The notes beneath the pieces are model-generated. The model was not told the DNA's origin, did no database searches, and saw only the letters and a list, made by a program, of their open reading frames with translations. DNA of 64,000 nucleotides from contig NZ_JACWMW010000004.1 in NCBI RefSeq assembly GCF_014773275.1, forward strand, positions 1-64,000, written 5' to 3'. This DNA comes from Mucilaginibacter rigui. Lineage in GTDB: Bacteria; Bacteroidota; Bacteroidia; Sphingobacteriales; Sphingobacteriaceae. Below are positions 32,878-41,975 of the stretch, in pieces; position 1 is the first letter of the stretch, and every line of letters starts with the position of its first letter. The translations under genes and the position numbers were made by a program.

Positions 32878-33576
32878 ATGATGACATTCGCCGATAGGGT
32901 AATCGACTTTAACAAACAACTGGAATATAACGGTCCGGCATTACCTGCCAATATCCGGATCATGAATCCCTTTAAAGAGGAAGAAAACGCTTTGGGTATC
33001 TCATCAACCTTTTATAAAAAATATTACAATGACGATAATAAACGCCACCTTATCATGGGGATTAACCCCGGCAGGTTTGGCAGCGGTTTAACAGGTGTGC
33101 CCTTCACAGACCCCAAGCGCCTAAAATCGGAATGTGGTATTGATTACGAGGGCAAGATCACTCATGAACCCTCATCGGTTTACGTTTACGAAATGATTAA
33201 CGCTTATGGAGGGGCCGGGGCTTTTTACAATAAATTCTATATCAGTTCGCTTTGTCCGCTGGGTTTTACTACCATAGATAACAAAGGCAAGGAAAAGAAC
33301 TATAACTATTACGATAGCAAAGAACTATGTGCAGCCGTAACCCCGTTTATTATCGATAACATCAAAAAGCAGATCGCCCTGGGCTGCTATAACGATACGT
33401 GTTTCTGTTTCGGTACAGGGCAAAACGAAAAGTTTTTGAATAAGCTGAACAATGAGTATGGCTTTTTTAATAAGATCATAGCGCTGGAGCACCCTCGCTT
33501 CATCATGCAGTATAAAGCCAAAGCAAAGCAGTTTTATATCGATAAATACCTGGAAGCGTTTAGCGGGGTGCGATGA
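32878..33576 (+). CDS. SMUG2-like uracil-DNA glycosylase family protein (DUF4918)
   Basis: 232 residues. MGINPGRFGSGLTGVPF carries the GMNPGP-like motif I of the UDG superfamily, in SMUG-type form (G-I-N-P-G). FCFGTGQNEKFL and LEHPRFIMQY, with the terminal H-P-R-x-I element, correspond to the second catalytic region. Expected to remove uracil or damaged bases from DNA, although activity of this subgroup is poorly documented. It directly follows the M90 gene with 2 bases between, so the two are co-transcribed. Confidence 0.82.
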   Translation: MMTFADRVIDFNKQLEYNGPALPANIRIMNPFKEEENALGISSTFYKKYYNDDNKRHLIMGINPGRFGSGLTGVPFTDPKRLKSECGIDYEGKITHEPSSVYVYEMINAYGGAGAFYNKFYISSLCPLGFTTIDNKGKEKNYNYYDSKELCAAVTPFIIDNIKKQIALGCYNDTCFCFGTGQNEKFLNKLNNEYGFFNKIIALEHPRFIMQYKAKAKQFYIDKYLEAFSGVR

Positions 33577-33659
33577 TAAGTCTCTGACATCGATGCGTAT
33601 CCGGATGCAATAGATAATTTCCATAAGCCATTAAAAAAAATTATTTTGCAGCCCTCTTA

Positions 33660-34232
33660 ATGAAGTTTTTTACCAAACCAGTTAAACCAGAAGATACCGC
33701 AGACGAAGCTTTACTGAACAGCTACCGGGAAACCCGCGACTTAAAAGTTTTGGGCCGGTTGTATGAGCGTTATATGCCACTGGTTTATGGTGTTGGTTTA
33801 AAGTATTTTAAAGATGAAGAGCAGGCACAGGATGCCGTAATGGGCATATTCGAAGAACTTGCACAGAAAGTTCACCAACACGATGTAAAACAGTTCAGGA
33901 GCTGGTTATACGTACTTAGCCGTAACCATTGCCTGATGCAGCTGCGGGCAGGCAAAAAATTAGAAACCGTAACTTTAGATGAGTTTGTGGAATTTGACCC
34001 GGTTTTGCATCCTGATAACGAGGGCCGGGAAGAAGCTATGCAGGCTTTGGAACGATGTATGGATAAGTTAATACCTGCGCAAAAGCAAAGTGTTAAATTA
34101 TTTTACCTTGATGAGAAGTGTTATAAAGAAGTTGCCGACGAAACCGGCTTTACCATGAATGAGGTAAAGAGTTATATACAGAACGGTAAGCGCAACCTTA
34201 AAATTTGTTTGGAAAAGAATAGTGGACAATAA
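33660..34232 (+). CDS. ECF-type RNA polymerase sigma factor
   Basis: 190 residues with sigma region 2 (LGRLYERYMPLVYGVGLKYFKDEEQAQDAVMGIFEEL) and region 4 (LIPAQKQSVKLFYLDEKCYKEVADETGFTMNEVKSYIQNGKRNLK). No membrane segment. The 11-base overlap with the next gene couples it to its probable anti-sigma factor. Target promoters are unknown. A stretch TTATTTTG before the start is one base off the normal -7 layout. Confidence 0.93.
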   Translation: MKFFTKPVKPEDTADEALLNSYRETRDLKVLGRLYERYMPLVYGVGLKYFKDEEQAQDAVMGIFEELAQKVHQHDVKQFRSWLYVLSRNHCLMQLRAGKKLETVTLDEFVEFDPVLHPDNEGREEAMQALERCMDKLIPAQKQSVKLFYLDEKCYKEVADETGFTMNEVKSYIQNGKRNLKICLEKNSGQ

Positions 34233-35526
34233 AAGGGCCGACATACAGCAAATACAAAAGTACCTTAACGGGGAACTTGATACAAAAGCTATGCACCGCT
34301 TAGAGCGCGAGGCGCAGGGCGACCCATTTTTAATGGACGCACTGGAAGGATATGGCCGCACAAAAAATTCTCAGCAGGATAACCTGGTAGCCCTTCAGGA
34401 GCGTATACAGGCCCGTACAGTCGCTAAAACCCGCCGGATGATACCTTGGGCTGTTATATCAATTGCCGCCAGTGTAATAGGCTTTGCTATAGTTATTGGG
34501 TTGTTATATAAGGGGAAGCAACCTGTTAAGATTGAAAAAGTGGCTATTAATAATGTTAAAAGTGTAGTGCCGGATACCACAGCTATTATAAAAGATAATA
34601 AAGCAGGGCACGCAATTTTAAATATGCCGCAGCAACTTATAGCCGATAATAAAGCCAGGCCCGTAAAGAGGAATCTGCCTGTTTTTGCTAATACGGAGCG
34701 ATATAAAGTGCCGGTTACAGTTGCCGAAACAAATGCGGCGCCAATGGAGGTTTTGAAAAGTTTGCCGGATAGTTCTGCAATGGAAGATAAGATAATGGGC
34801 TACATGGCCGCCAAAAGGCAGGACACGGTATTGGGTGGTGACAAGGTAGTAACAACTAATAACGCTGCTGCGTTAACGGTACTAAACAGCAAGGCAAAAG
34901 GTGCTGATATGACGGTAAGGCCGGGCAAACCTGGCGACAACAACGCTTATGCTTTGAGCCAGGCTGGCCTGCCTGCTAATTTATTGACAGGTGTGGTATT
35001 AGACCGTACGAATGGCGCGCCGTTACCGGGGGCATCTGTAAAAGTTGTTGGCAGATCGGCGGGTACACAAACTGATGCGAACGGCAAATTTACCCTTCCA
35101 AATGTTAAAAAAGACGAATCCCTATCTATTGGGTATATTGGCTATAACAGTAAAACACTTGATGTAAAAAACAAAGATAGTTTGAAGGTTGAACTGGATG
35201 AAAATAGAAGTTCGCTGAATGAGGTGGTATTAGCCGGGCGTGCTAAAAAGGTTAAAAACGAAAGGGCCCGCCCACATGCAGGCTGGGACGCGTTTAAAAA
35301 ATATCTGAAAGAAAACGCGGTTAACACTGATGGTAAAGCTGGTATAGTTGAGCTGGCCTTTACGGTTAATGCTAACGGTTCTGTATCTAATATAAAGGTA
35401 ACCCAAAGCCTAAGTGCAGCTACCGATGCCAAAGCTATCAGCCTGATCAAAGACGGCCCAACCTGGAGCGGTAACACCAGCGGTAAAGCCGAAGATATTA
35501 AGGTTAAGGTAGAGTTTCATCAATAG
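34222..35526 (+). CDS. Membrane anti-sigma factor fused to carboxypeptidase-regulatory-like and TonB C-terminal domains
   Basis: 434 residues, GTG start overlapping the sigma gene. Residues 1-70 are a cytoplasmic anti-sigma-like helical region (IQKYLNGELDTKAMHRLEREA). One membrane helix at about 74-95 is followed by an extended linker to 250. A CarboxypepD_reg-like beta-sandwich lies at 250-325 (LTGVVLDRTNGAPLPGASVKV to SLNEVVLAG). The C-terminal TonB-like domain lies at 350-434 (AGIVELAFTVNANGSVSNIKV). The two periplasmic modules are normally found in outer-membrane receptors and energy transducers, so the protein may sense or contact the outer membrane and release its sigma factor. That role is inference. 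Confidence 0.82.
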   Translation: MDNKRADIQQIQKYLNGELDTKAMHRLEREAQGDPFLMDALEGYGRTKNSQQDNLVALQERIQARTVAKTRRMIPWAVISIAASVIGFAIVIGLLYKGKQPVKIEKVAINNVKSVVPDTTAIIKDNKAGHAILNMPQQLIADNKARPVKRNLPVFANTERYKVPVTVAETNAAPMEVLKSLPDSSAMEDKIMGYMAAKRQDTVLGGDKVVTTNNAAALTVLNSKAKGADMTVRPGKPGDNNAYALSQAGLPANLLTGVVLDRTNGAPLPGASVKVVGRSAGTQTDANGKFTLPNVKKDESLSIGYIGYNSKTLDVKNKDSLKVELDENRSSLNEVVLAGRAKKVKNERARPHAGWDAFKKYLKENAVNTDGKAGIVELAFTVNANGSVSNIKVTQSLSAATDAKAISLIKDGPTWSGNTSGKAEDIKVKVEFHQ

Positions 35527-35551
35527 GAGCTTCATAAAAGCGATTGGCTAC

Positions 35552-35630
35552 ATGTCATGGTGAGCTTGTCGAACCATGAGGCTGCTATCAATTGATCAAT
35601 CCTTCGACAAGAGCTCAGCATGATGACAAT
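35552..35630. repeat. Dispersed palindromic repeat, family 1, copy D
   Basis: Left arm CATGTCATGGTGAGCTTGTC, right arm CCTTCGACAAGAGCTCAGCA followed by TGATGACAAT. Same design as 12362-12438. Confidence 0.75.
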
Positions 35631-35651
35631 TTGCTTAGAATAGTACGAACG

Positions 35652-35686
35652 AAAAAGGCGACAGGTTTCAAACCTATCGCCTTTTA
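35652..35686. terminator. Bidirectional intrinsic terminator
   Basis: AAAAGGCGA (35653-35661) pairs with TCGCCTTTT (35677-35685). The inner AGGTTT/AAACCT extends the stem with one mismatch. It lies between convergent genes ending at 35526 and 35706. Confidence 0.85.
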
Positions 35687-35705
35687 CATATCAAAGTGCT
35701 GTATA

Positions 35706-36428
35706 TTATTTCTTATTTCTATCGTAATAACCAAATACCTTTTGCAGTAATGGTGTGGTACGCGCGCCAAGGTTTTGGCGAATGTTCAGTTCTTCCTTTG
35801 CTATTTCTACAAACAAACCGTCAATTGCTTTTTGGGTAACATAATCTGTAATATCCGGGTTTATTTTGCTAACAAACGGCACTTTGTTATATGCCGAAGC
35901 TGCATCGGTATAGTATTTTGTAGCACCTACTTTATTTAAGCTGGTTTGTATCACCGGTTTAAATTTAGCCGATAGCTGCAATGTAGTAGTGCGTTTAAAG
36001 TATTCTGTAGCGGCATCCTGTTTGCCCAATAAAATATTGGTTACATCGGTTAAGGTCATTTGCTTAATGGCGCTTACAAAAATGGGCTTGGCCTGTACGG
36101 CGGCATCTTCGGCCGCCCGGTTAAGGGATAATATTACATTATCTGCCAGTTTACCAAGGCCAATGCTGCGTAATGTTTTTTCGGCTTTCTGCGCTTCGGG
36201 CGGGAAAAGTATCTTAACGGCAGCGTTGCCAAAAAAACCATTAACAGCCGATAGCTGGTCGGAACTTTTGCCGGTAGCCAGCTCCAGGGCTTGTTTTAAG
36301 CCGTTATTAATATCAAGTGTTGTTGGGTTGCCGGTTTGCTGTACGGTGTTTTGTGCAACCTGGTTAAGGGTATCGCAACTGCAAAACAAAACAAAAAGGA
36401 TCGGAATAAGTAAAAGTGTTTTTTTCAT
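35706..36428 (-). CDS. DUF4197 lipoprotein
   Basis: 240 residues with signal MKKTLLLIPILFVLFCSCDTLNQ (lipobox Cys18) and an all-helical DUF4197 domain. Conserved stretches are GLKQALELATGKS, ILSLNRAAEDAAVQAKPIF, TEYFKRTTTLQLSAKFKPVI and the C-terminal IRQNLGARTTPLLQKVFGYY. Function of the family is unknown. It lies 39 bases downstream of the phosphate transporter on the same strand and might be co-transcribed. Confidence 0.9.
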   Translation of the reverse strand: MKKTLLLIPILFVLFCSCDTLNQVAQNTVQQTGNPTTLDINNGLKQALELATGKSSDQLSAVNGFFGNAAVKILFPPEAQKAEKTLRSIGLGKLADNVILSLNRAAEDAAVQAKPIFVSAIKQMTLTDVTNILLGKQDAATEYFKRTTTLQLSAKFKPVIQTSLNKVGATKYYTDAASAYNKVPFVSKINPDITDYVTQKAIDGLFVEIAKEELNIRQNLGARTTPLLQKVFGYYDRNKK

Positions 36429-36467
36429 GTAATAAGGTAAGCAAATTTACTGCCAGTATCAACCTAA

Positions 36468-37475
36468 TTACCAGTGTCTAACCAGCATAAAAACCAAACC
36501 TGCAATAAGGGCCGAAATAGGGATGGTGATGATCCATGCCCAAACCAGGTTAATGGTTACGCCCCAGCGCACAGCCGATACACGTTTTGTTAAACCAACA
36601 CCGATGATAGAACCCGTAATTGTATGCGTAGTTGAAACAGGGATGGCAAAATGCTCGGTGATAAACAGCGTTACCGCGCCCGCAGTTTCTGCGGCTACAC
36701 CCTCTAAAGGCGTTATCTTGGTGATCTTTGAACCCATGGTCTTCACGATCTTCCAACCGCCAGACATAGTACCTAATGATATAGCAGAGTAACATGCCAG
36801 GGGAATCCAGTCGGGCATGGCGGCATCACTGGCAATAACCTTGGCTGCAACCAAGCTTACGTATAAAATACCCATTACTTTTTGGGCATCGTTAGTACCG
36901 TGTGCAAAGCTTAATGCCGCGGCAGATACCAGTTGCAGGCGTTTAAACCAGCGTTCGGCAACGGCGGGTTTGGCCCGCTTGCATATGTGCAATATCAATA
37001 TGGTAATAACATACGCTATTATTAAACCGATAAAAGGTGCCAAAACTATATAGGCAATGATCTTGAAAATATAATCGGAATTGATCGCGTCAAACGCGTG
37101 CTGGCCCATCAATAAAGCATTGGTTATACCTGCGCCCGCAAACCCGCCTATCAGCGTATGCGATGAACTGGATGGGATACCGAACCACCAGGTGGTTAAG
37201 TTCCAGGTTATAGCGGCAATAAGGCCGGCTAATACTACATGCAGGGTAATAAATTCCTCATGTACGGTTTTAGCAACCGTGTTGGCTACTTTGTGGTCTT
37301 TTATAAAAAAGTAAGCGGCAAAGTTAAATACAGCGGCAAGCAATACTGCCTGGAAAGGCGTTAGTACCTTTGTTGAAACAATGGTAGCTATAGAGTTGGC
37401 GGCATCATGAAAACCATTTGTGTAATCAAAAATAAGCGCCAGGGCAACTACAGCAACAAGTAAAGTGGTAACCAT
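36468..37475 (-). CDS. pit: Inorganic phosphate transporter, PiT family
   Basis: A 335-residue membrane protein with about 10 helices and the two PiT repeats: DYTNGFHDAANSIATIVSTKVL near the N-terminus and ALSFAHGTNDAQKVMGI in the middle. TWWFGIPSSSSHTLIGG and the C-terminal ITGSIIGVGLTKRVSAVRWG are also typical. Low-affinity metal-phosphate/H+ symport. Follows the DUF47 gene by 20 bases, the standard pairing. Confidence 0.93.
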   Translation of the reverse strand: MVTTLLVAVVALALIFDYTNGFHDAANSIATIVSTKVLTPFQAVLLAAVFNFAAYFFIKDHKVANTVAKTVHEEFITLHVVLAGLIAAITWNLTTWWFGIPSSSSHTLIGGFAGAGITNALLMGQHAFDAINSDYIFKIIAYIVLAPFIGLIIAYVITILILHICKRAKPAVAERWFKRLQLVSAAALSFAHGTNDAQKVMGILYVSLVAAKVIASDAAMPDWIPLACYSAISLGTMSGGWKIVKTMGSKITKITPLEGVAAETAGAVTLFITEHFAIPVSTTHTITGSIIGVGLTKRVSAVRWGVTINLVWAWIITIPISALIAGLVFMLVRHW

Positions 37476-37495
37476 TTAAATGATTTAAGTTATGC

Positions 37496-38146
37496 TTAGG
37501 CGTTTTTAATTAAAATTGATTCCATTACGTTTGCTGCATCCTCGCACATATCAGTAGCGGTTTCAAGCGCGGCTAATATCTCTTTGTATTTGATAAGGCG
37601 GATGGCATCTGTTTCGTACAGGAAAAGGTCGGCAACGGCACGGTCAAAAACATAATCAGCCTGGTTCTCTACGCTGTTTATGCGGATACATGAATCCGCA
37701 ATGGCACGTACGTTTCTTAGATCTTTTAGTTCGCGCACGGCTTTTTCCAGATCGGTACCAGCCTGTAGTATCAGTTCAGATAGTTTGCGGATGTGCTCAT
37801 TAAAATCGTCTATTTTGTAAAGCAGCATACGGTTGGCAGCGCCATGTATATAATCGGCAATGTCATCAATAGCGGTGGCTAAAGCATGTATATCTTCACG
37901 GTCAAATGGTGTGATGAAGTTTTTGCCCAGTTCAAGATATATCTGGTGGGTAAGTTCATCGCCTTTGTTTTCAAGCTTATCAATCTGTCTGAAAAGTTCT
38001 TCGCGTGTGGCCGGGTTAACCGAATTTACCGCTTCAACCAAAATGGTCGCCATGCTTACAACGTTACTTGCAGCCTGCTCAAACAACGGGAAGAAGGTCT
38101 TCTTATCTTTAGGAACAAAATACTGAAATATACTGTTTAGTGACAT
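37496..38146 (-). CDS. DUF47/PhoU-like phosphate transport regulator
   Basis: 216 residues, all-helical. It starts LNSIFQYFVPKDKKTFFPLFEQAA, with acidic metal-binding motifs as in PhoU (EELFRQIDKLENKGDELTHQI; DDIADYIHGAANRM). It modulates the adjacent PiT transporter. Middle gene of a minus-strand unit: kinase (38195-39259), DUF47, PiT. Confidence 0.92.
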   Translation of the reverse strand: MSLNSIFQYFVPKDKKTFFPLFEQAASNVVSMATILVEAVNSVNPATREELFRQIDKLENKGDELTHQIYLELGKNFITPFDREDIHALATAIDDIADYIHGAANRMLLYKIDDFNEHIRKLSELILQAGTDLEKAVRELKDLRNVRAIADSCIRINSVENQADYVFDRAVADLFLYETDAIRLIKYKEILAALETATDMCEDAANVMESILIKNA

Positions 38147-38194
38147 CTGCTATTTAATTTGGCGTAAAGGTAAGCTTGCAATGTTAAGTTAATG

Positions 38195-39259
38195 TTAACT
38201 TTTTAATACAGGAATGTTTGGAAATGGTAAAGTTTGTTTGGCTATTTGTAAGGTGAAACCAAACGTTGACCCCATGCCTTCGGTACTGCGTACGTTAATG
38301 GTTTGCTGGTGCGCTTCAATGATATGTTTAACAATGGCAAGCCCTAAGCCCGAACCGCCAATTTGCCTTGACCGGCTGGTATCTGTACGGTAAAAGCGCT
38401 CAAATAAGCGCGGAAGGAACTTTTCTTCAATACCTATACCATCGTCGGTAACCTCAATAAGCACCTGCTCGTGCAGCACAAAAATGCTTACAGCGGTGTT
38501 GCCGCCATCCTTTCCATATTTAAACGAGTTATCGATAAGGTTTACCAGAACCTGGCGTATTTTTTCGCGGTCTGCGTTAACAAATATGCCGTCGTCGTAT
38601 TTTTGTTTAAACGTTAACTTAATATTGTGCTGCTTGCTTTTTAGCTCAAGCGATTCAAAAACCTCTTTAATAAGATCGTTGATCTTAAACTTGGTGTAAT
38701 TGATAGGGATCTCGCCCGATTCCAGCTTAGAGATCTCATCCAGATCATGGATCAGGTAGCTTAATCGGTCAACATTCTTTGATGCTTTTTCCAGAAATTG
38801 TACGGCCAGTTCCTTGTCCTCCAGCCCATCATCCTGCAGAGCTTCTATGTAACCCTGTATAGCAAAAAGAGGTGTTTTAAACTCGTGCGAAATGTTCGAT
38901 AAAAAATCCCTGCGGAATTTTTCCTGCTTTTTCAGCTCGTCAATCTCGCTCTTTTTTTGTTTTGCCCATTCCTGTACCTCGTGCTCTACATCATTTATAG
39001 GGTCGGCGCTTACGTGTTCGCCAAGGGCATCGCGCAGGTCGCGGCCAAGTTTAAGGTTATGGATAAGCTTATAAATAAGCTTAATTTTTGAGTAGATGTA
39101 TTTTTCTATCAGGTAATAAAAAACAATATAGCTGGTGATGAAGGTAACCAGGAAGGTTATCATCATATCGTACCATTTATGCTGAAAGTAGTAGTTTACT
39201 GCCGATAAGGTGATTGCAACCGCGGCAGCGTTTATCAATATCAATACGCGCAATTTCAT
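38195..39259 (-). CDS. PhoR-like sensor histidine kinase
   Basis: 354 residues. Two membrane helices near the N-terminus (about 5-23 and 30-50) flank a very short periplasmic loop. HisKA has the phosphoacceptor His in FLSNISHEFKTPLFAIQGYIE. HATPase has N-box LIDNSFKYG, G1 VTDDGIGIE and G2 GGSGLGLAIVKHIIE. Gene order suggests a role in phosphate response. No response regulator lies beside it. The cytoplasmic linker may be HAMP-like (residues 55-90). Confidence 0.85.
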   Translation of the reverse strand: MKLRVLILINAAAVAITLSAVNYYFQHKWYDMMITFLVTFITSYIVFYYLIEKYIYSKIKLIYKLIHNLKLGRDLRDALGEHVSADPINDVEHEVQEWAKQKKSEIDELKKQEKFRRDFLSNISHEFKTPLFAIQGYIEALQDDGLEDKELAVQFLEKASKNVDRLSYLIHDLDEISKLESGEIPINYTKFKINDLIKEVFESLELKSKQHNIKLTFKQKYDDGIFVNADREKIRQVLVNLIDNSFKYGKDGGNTAVSIFVLHEQVLIEVTDDGIGIEEKFLPRLFERFYRTDTSRSRQIGGSGLGLAIVKHIIEAHQQTINVRSTEGMGSTFGFTLQIAKQTLPFPNIPVLKS

Positions 39260-39357
39260 AGCATAAAGTTACTATTTGTAAACGGTTATAATTAACACAG
39301 AAGCAAGCCCCTGTGTTAATTAATTGTTATCATTTAATTGCGGTGTATTATTAGAGC

Positions 39358-39867
39358 TTACTTGGCCTCGAAGTTGATGGTTACTTCATCTCCCATAGTC
39401 ATGCTGTTACCGCCAATGGCAAAATCCCTGCGGTTAATTTTAAAGCTTCCCTTAAACGAGTTGTCCGCATAAGTAAAAGGTACTTCAACCAGTTTGGTTT
39501 TCCCTTTCAGGGTAAGGTTAAACTGGCCTGTAAAACTATTACCATTTGCTTTTTTAAATGAAACAGACGACAGGCTGATCTTGGGATATTTTTGTACGTC
39601 GAAATAATCGTCCTTTTTAAGGTGCTCGTCGCGCATGTCATTATCTGTGTTTATGGTATTAACATCGGCAGTAGCTTCAATTTTACTTGTTGCCAAAGCA
39701 GCGGGGTCAAAGGCGATGGTGCCTTGTACGCCGCCAATTGTGCCACCGGTTTTAATACCCAGGTTTTTTATCTCGAATGATACCTTGGCGTTGCTGATGC
39801 TTTTTGTTTGAGCGAACGCCGCGGTGCTTGTAATAAGCAGTATAATAGCTAAAGAAATATGTTTCAT
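39358..39867 (-). CDS. YceI-family periplasmic protein
   Basis: 169 residues with a signal peptide (MKHISLAIILLITSTAAFAQ) and a YceI lipocalin-like domain. Typical segments: KVSFEIKNLGIKTGGTIGGVQGTIAFDP, DNDMRDEHLKKDDYFDVQKYPKISL and FKINRRDFAIGG. The family binds isoprenoid-type lipids and is often stress-linked. Monocistronic on the minus strand between kinase and porin. Confidence 0.92.
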   Translation of the reverse strand: MKHISLAIILLITSTAAFAQTKSISNAKVSFEIKNLGIKTGGTIGGVQGTIAFDPAALATSKIEATADVNTINTDNDMRDEHLKKDDYFDVQKYPKISLSSVSFKKANGNSFTGQFNLTLKGKTKLVEVPFTYADNSFKGSFKINRRDFAIGGNSMTMGDEVTINFEAK

Positions 39868-39931
39868 GTTGCGAATATGACGGGTTTTACCCAGCCAGGT
39901 TTAATTTGTATTCAATTTAGTTTTGCCGGTG

Positions 39932-41242
39932 TTAAAACTCTACGTGCGCCCTTAACGAAAATACGTTTACCGGGCCACGATCGTGGTTATATGCCGGGTT
40001 GGCAATAAATTGGTAATCGGGCGAAAGCCAAAGCTTATGCTGGTAGGCATTCAATTTATAATATACCTCTGCTACCAGTTCGGGTGAGTAGTTCAATTGC
40101 CCATCGCCAATAATAAAACCATAGCCGCCAGCAGCCAGGTAATCTTTATGATCCTCAGAGATGCCGTTACCTACAAAGGCCAGCCCCAGTTCGTCATCCT
40201 TACGTTTCCAAGAGGTACCTTTTAAAACAGCGCCTAAACTTAATGATCGGTCAATTTCGGTAAATGCCCATGTTTCGGTTTTACCGTCGTTGTAACTTGC
40301 TTTTGCAAAAACACCAAAATCATTGGTTAAGTATTGGTCGGCACTTATACCGAAACCATATTTGTGCCTGCCGTATGCTTGGGTAGCATCCACATCGGGC
40401 GCGGTTGGGTTTTGGTTGATGGCATCGCGGTATACGCCCATTTTGCCGTTGTTACGAAAAGCCAGTAATCTTAATGTGCCTTTTTGCCCGCCAAGCGCGT
40501 AGCGTTTCTCATACTCTAACGATTGTGTGTTGGCGCGGCTTACACGTTGGTCCCAAATGGCGCCATTGGCAGTAGTAGTTGTTGCTGTGAAGCCAAAGCG
40601 TAGTGCCCATGTTGGCTGGCCAAATTCTGCAATACCACCTAAAACGTAGCCGCGGGTATTGGCGGGATAATCCCAGGCGGCGTTATCCATCAAGCTCCAG
40701 TTCATGAATTGTGAGCGGGCGTCATGGCTAAATTCGTTGCCGTCAAAAAAATCGGCCATGCCAAATTTACCAACGGTAACTTTAAAATAACGTTTGCTTT
40801 TCCATCCGGCCAGTTGGTTTACATCATCATTGATGTATTCTTTATCGTTACCCCATTCAAAGTTTTGGGTAAAATACAGGCGGGCTATATAAATTTTAGG
40901 TTCGGCACCGCCCACGCGGAAAGTTTCTCCATTGGGGAAGCCGGCAATGCCCAGTGTTTTGCTTAAGCCGGAGCCGCCGCTCATTTCGGGGTTAAAGTAT
41001 GCCTCCATGCCTTTCCATAAACGTGCCCCGCCAAAAAGGGTTGTGGTTAATGATGTTTGTGTTTCCTCGCCGGTAAGCAAACTGTTATTGCCGGTATAGG
41101 GTGCATTAAAGCCGGGTTTGTATTGTGTAATAATGGTTTGCTGAAAGTGTAAATTAAAGCGCTGGTTTTTTAGCGTATCCTGCGCGGCAGCAAATTGGGT
41201 TAGGTTAAATAGTATAACTAATGATAGTAAAAGTTTTTTCAT
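39932..41242 (-). CDS. Carbohydrate porin (OprB-like outer-membrane protein)
   Basis: 436 residues, signal peptide MKKLLLSLVILFNLTQFAAAQ, then a beta-rich sequence with alternating aromatic residues ending FSLRAHVEF (C-terminal Phe for BAM recognition). GGGSGLSKTLGIAGFPNGE-like and KFGMADFFDGNEFSHDARSQFMNW stretches match OprB-family porins. Expected to pass sugars or other small solutes across the outer membrane. It lies 65 bases upstream of the YceI gene. Confidence 0.85.
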   Translation of the reverse strand: MKKLLLSLVILFNLTQFAAAQDTLKNQRFNLHFQQTIITQYKPGFNAPYTGNNSLLTGEETQTSLTTTLFGGARLWKGMEAYFNPEMSGGSGLSKTLGIAGFPNGETFRVGGAEPKIYIARLYFTQNFEWGNDKEYINDDVNQLAGWKSKRYFKVTVGKFGMADFFDGNEFSHDARSQFMNWSLMDNAAWDYPANTRGYVLGGIAEFGQPTWALRFGFTATTTTANGAIWDQRVSRANTQSLEYEKRYALGGQKGTLRLLAFRNNGKMGVYRDAINQNPTAPDVDATQAYGRHKYGFGISADQYLTNDFGVFAKASYNDGKTETWAFTEIDRSLSLGAVLKGTSWKRKDDELGLAFVGNGISEDHKDYLAAGGYGFIIGDGQLNYSPELVAEVYYKLNAYQHKLWLSPDYQFIANPAYNHDRGPVNVFSLRAHVEF

Positions 41243-41267
41243 GCTGATGAAAAGTTAGGGGTTTGGT

Positions 41268-41912
41268 TTATTGTACTTCGCTGTAAAATTGCTGCAGGTA
41301 GCTTTCCATAAAATTATGGCGCTGCTTTGCAAGTTGTTTACCTGTAGGAGTGTTCATCTTGTCTTTAAGCAGCAGCAGTTTTTCGTAAAAGTGGTTTATG
41401 GTGGGGGCGGTAGTGTTTTTGTACTCTTCCTTGTTCATGTTTAGGTTAGGCTTAATATTGGGGTTATATATCTCCCTGGCCTTAAAGCCACCGTAAGTAA
41501 ACGCACGTGCAATACCTATTGCGCCAATTGCATCCAGGCGGTCGGCATCCTGCACAATAGCCAATTCGTTAGAGTAAAATGTGGCTTTATCAAAGCTTGC
41601 CTTAAAGCTCATGTGCCTGATGATCTGCTGCACATGGCTTACGGTACCTGCATCAACCTGAAGGCTGTTTAGGAATTTACCTGCTGTGGCAGGGCCTATT
41701 TCTTCATCACCGTTATGGAATTTGCTGTCGGCAATATCATGCAGCAGGGCGGCAAGTTCAACTATAAGTAAGTCGCAATCTTCTGTTTGGGCTATCAGTT
41801 TGGCGTTGGTCCAAACGCGGTGTATGTGCCACCAATCATGGCCCCCTTCGGCATTCTTTAGCGTGTCTTGTACAAAACTTATGGTTTTTTCAACAATATC
41901 AGGGGTATTCAT
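41268..41912 (-). CDS. HD-domain phosphohydrolase
   Basis: 214 residues. HD motif residues: His in GHDWWHIHRVW, HD in ALLHDIADSKF, and the distal Asp in VQDADRLDAIGAIGIARAF. Related to the YedJ/PA-type nucleotide or metal-dependent phosphohydrolases; the substrate is unknown. The frame is open to 41933 through a TTG codon, but the ATG at 41912 (MNTPDIVEKT) is preferred, because the -7 box TATATTTG at 41931-41938 overlaps the longer version. Confidence 0.88.
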   Translation of the reverse strand: MNTPDIVEKTISFVQDTLKNAEGGHDWWHIHRVWTNAKLIAQTEDCDLLIVELAALLHDIADSKFHNGDEEIGPATAGKFLNSLQVDAGTVSHVQQIIRHMSFKASFDKATFYSNELAIVQDADRLDAIGAIGIARAFTYGGFKAREIYNPNIKPNLNMNKEEYKNTTAPTINHFYEKLLLLKDKMNTPTGKQLAKQRHNFMESYLQQFYSEVQ

Positions 41913-41930
41913 ATTTGCAGTATTTGGGTG

Positions 41931-41938
41931 CAAATATA
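41931..41938 (-). promoter_or_regulatory. -7 box (TATATTTG) of the HD hydrolase gene
   Basis: Exact TAnnTTTG, 18 bases before the ATG at 41912; no TTTG at the standard -33 spacing. Confidence 0.4.
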
Positions 41939-41975
41939 ACAGGTACAGGCACTACTTTGCTGATTTTTTAGTTAG

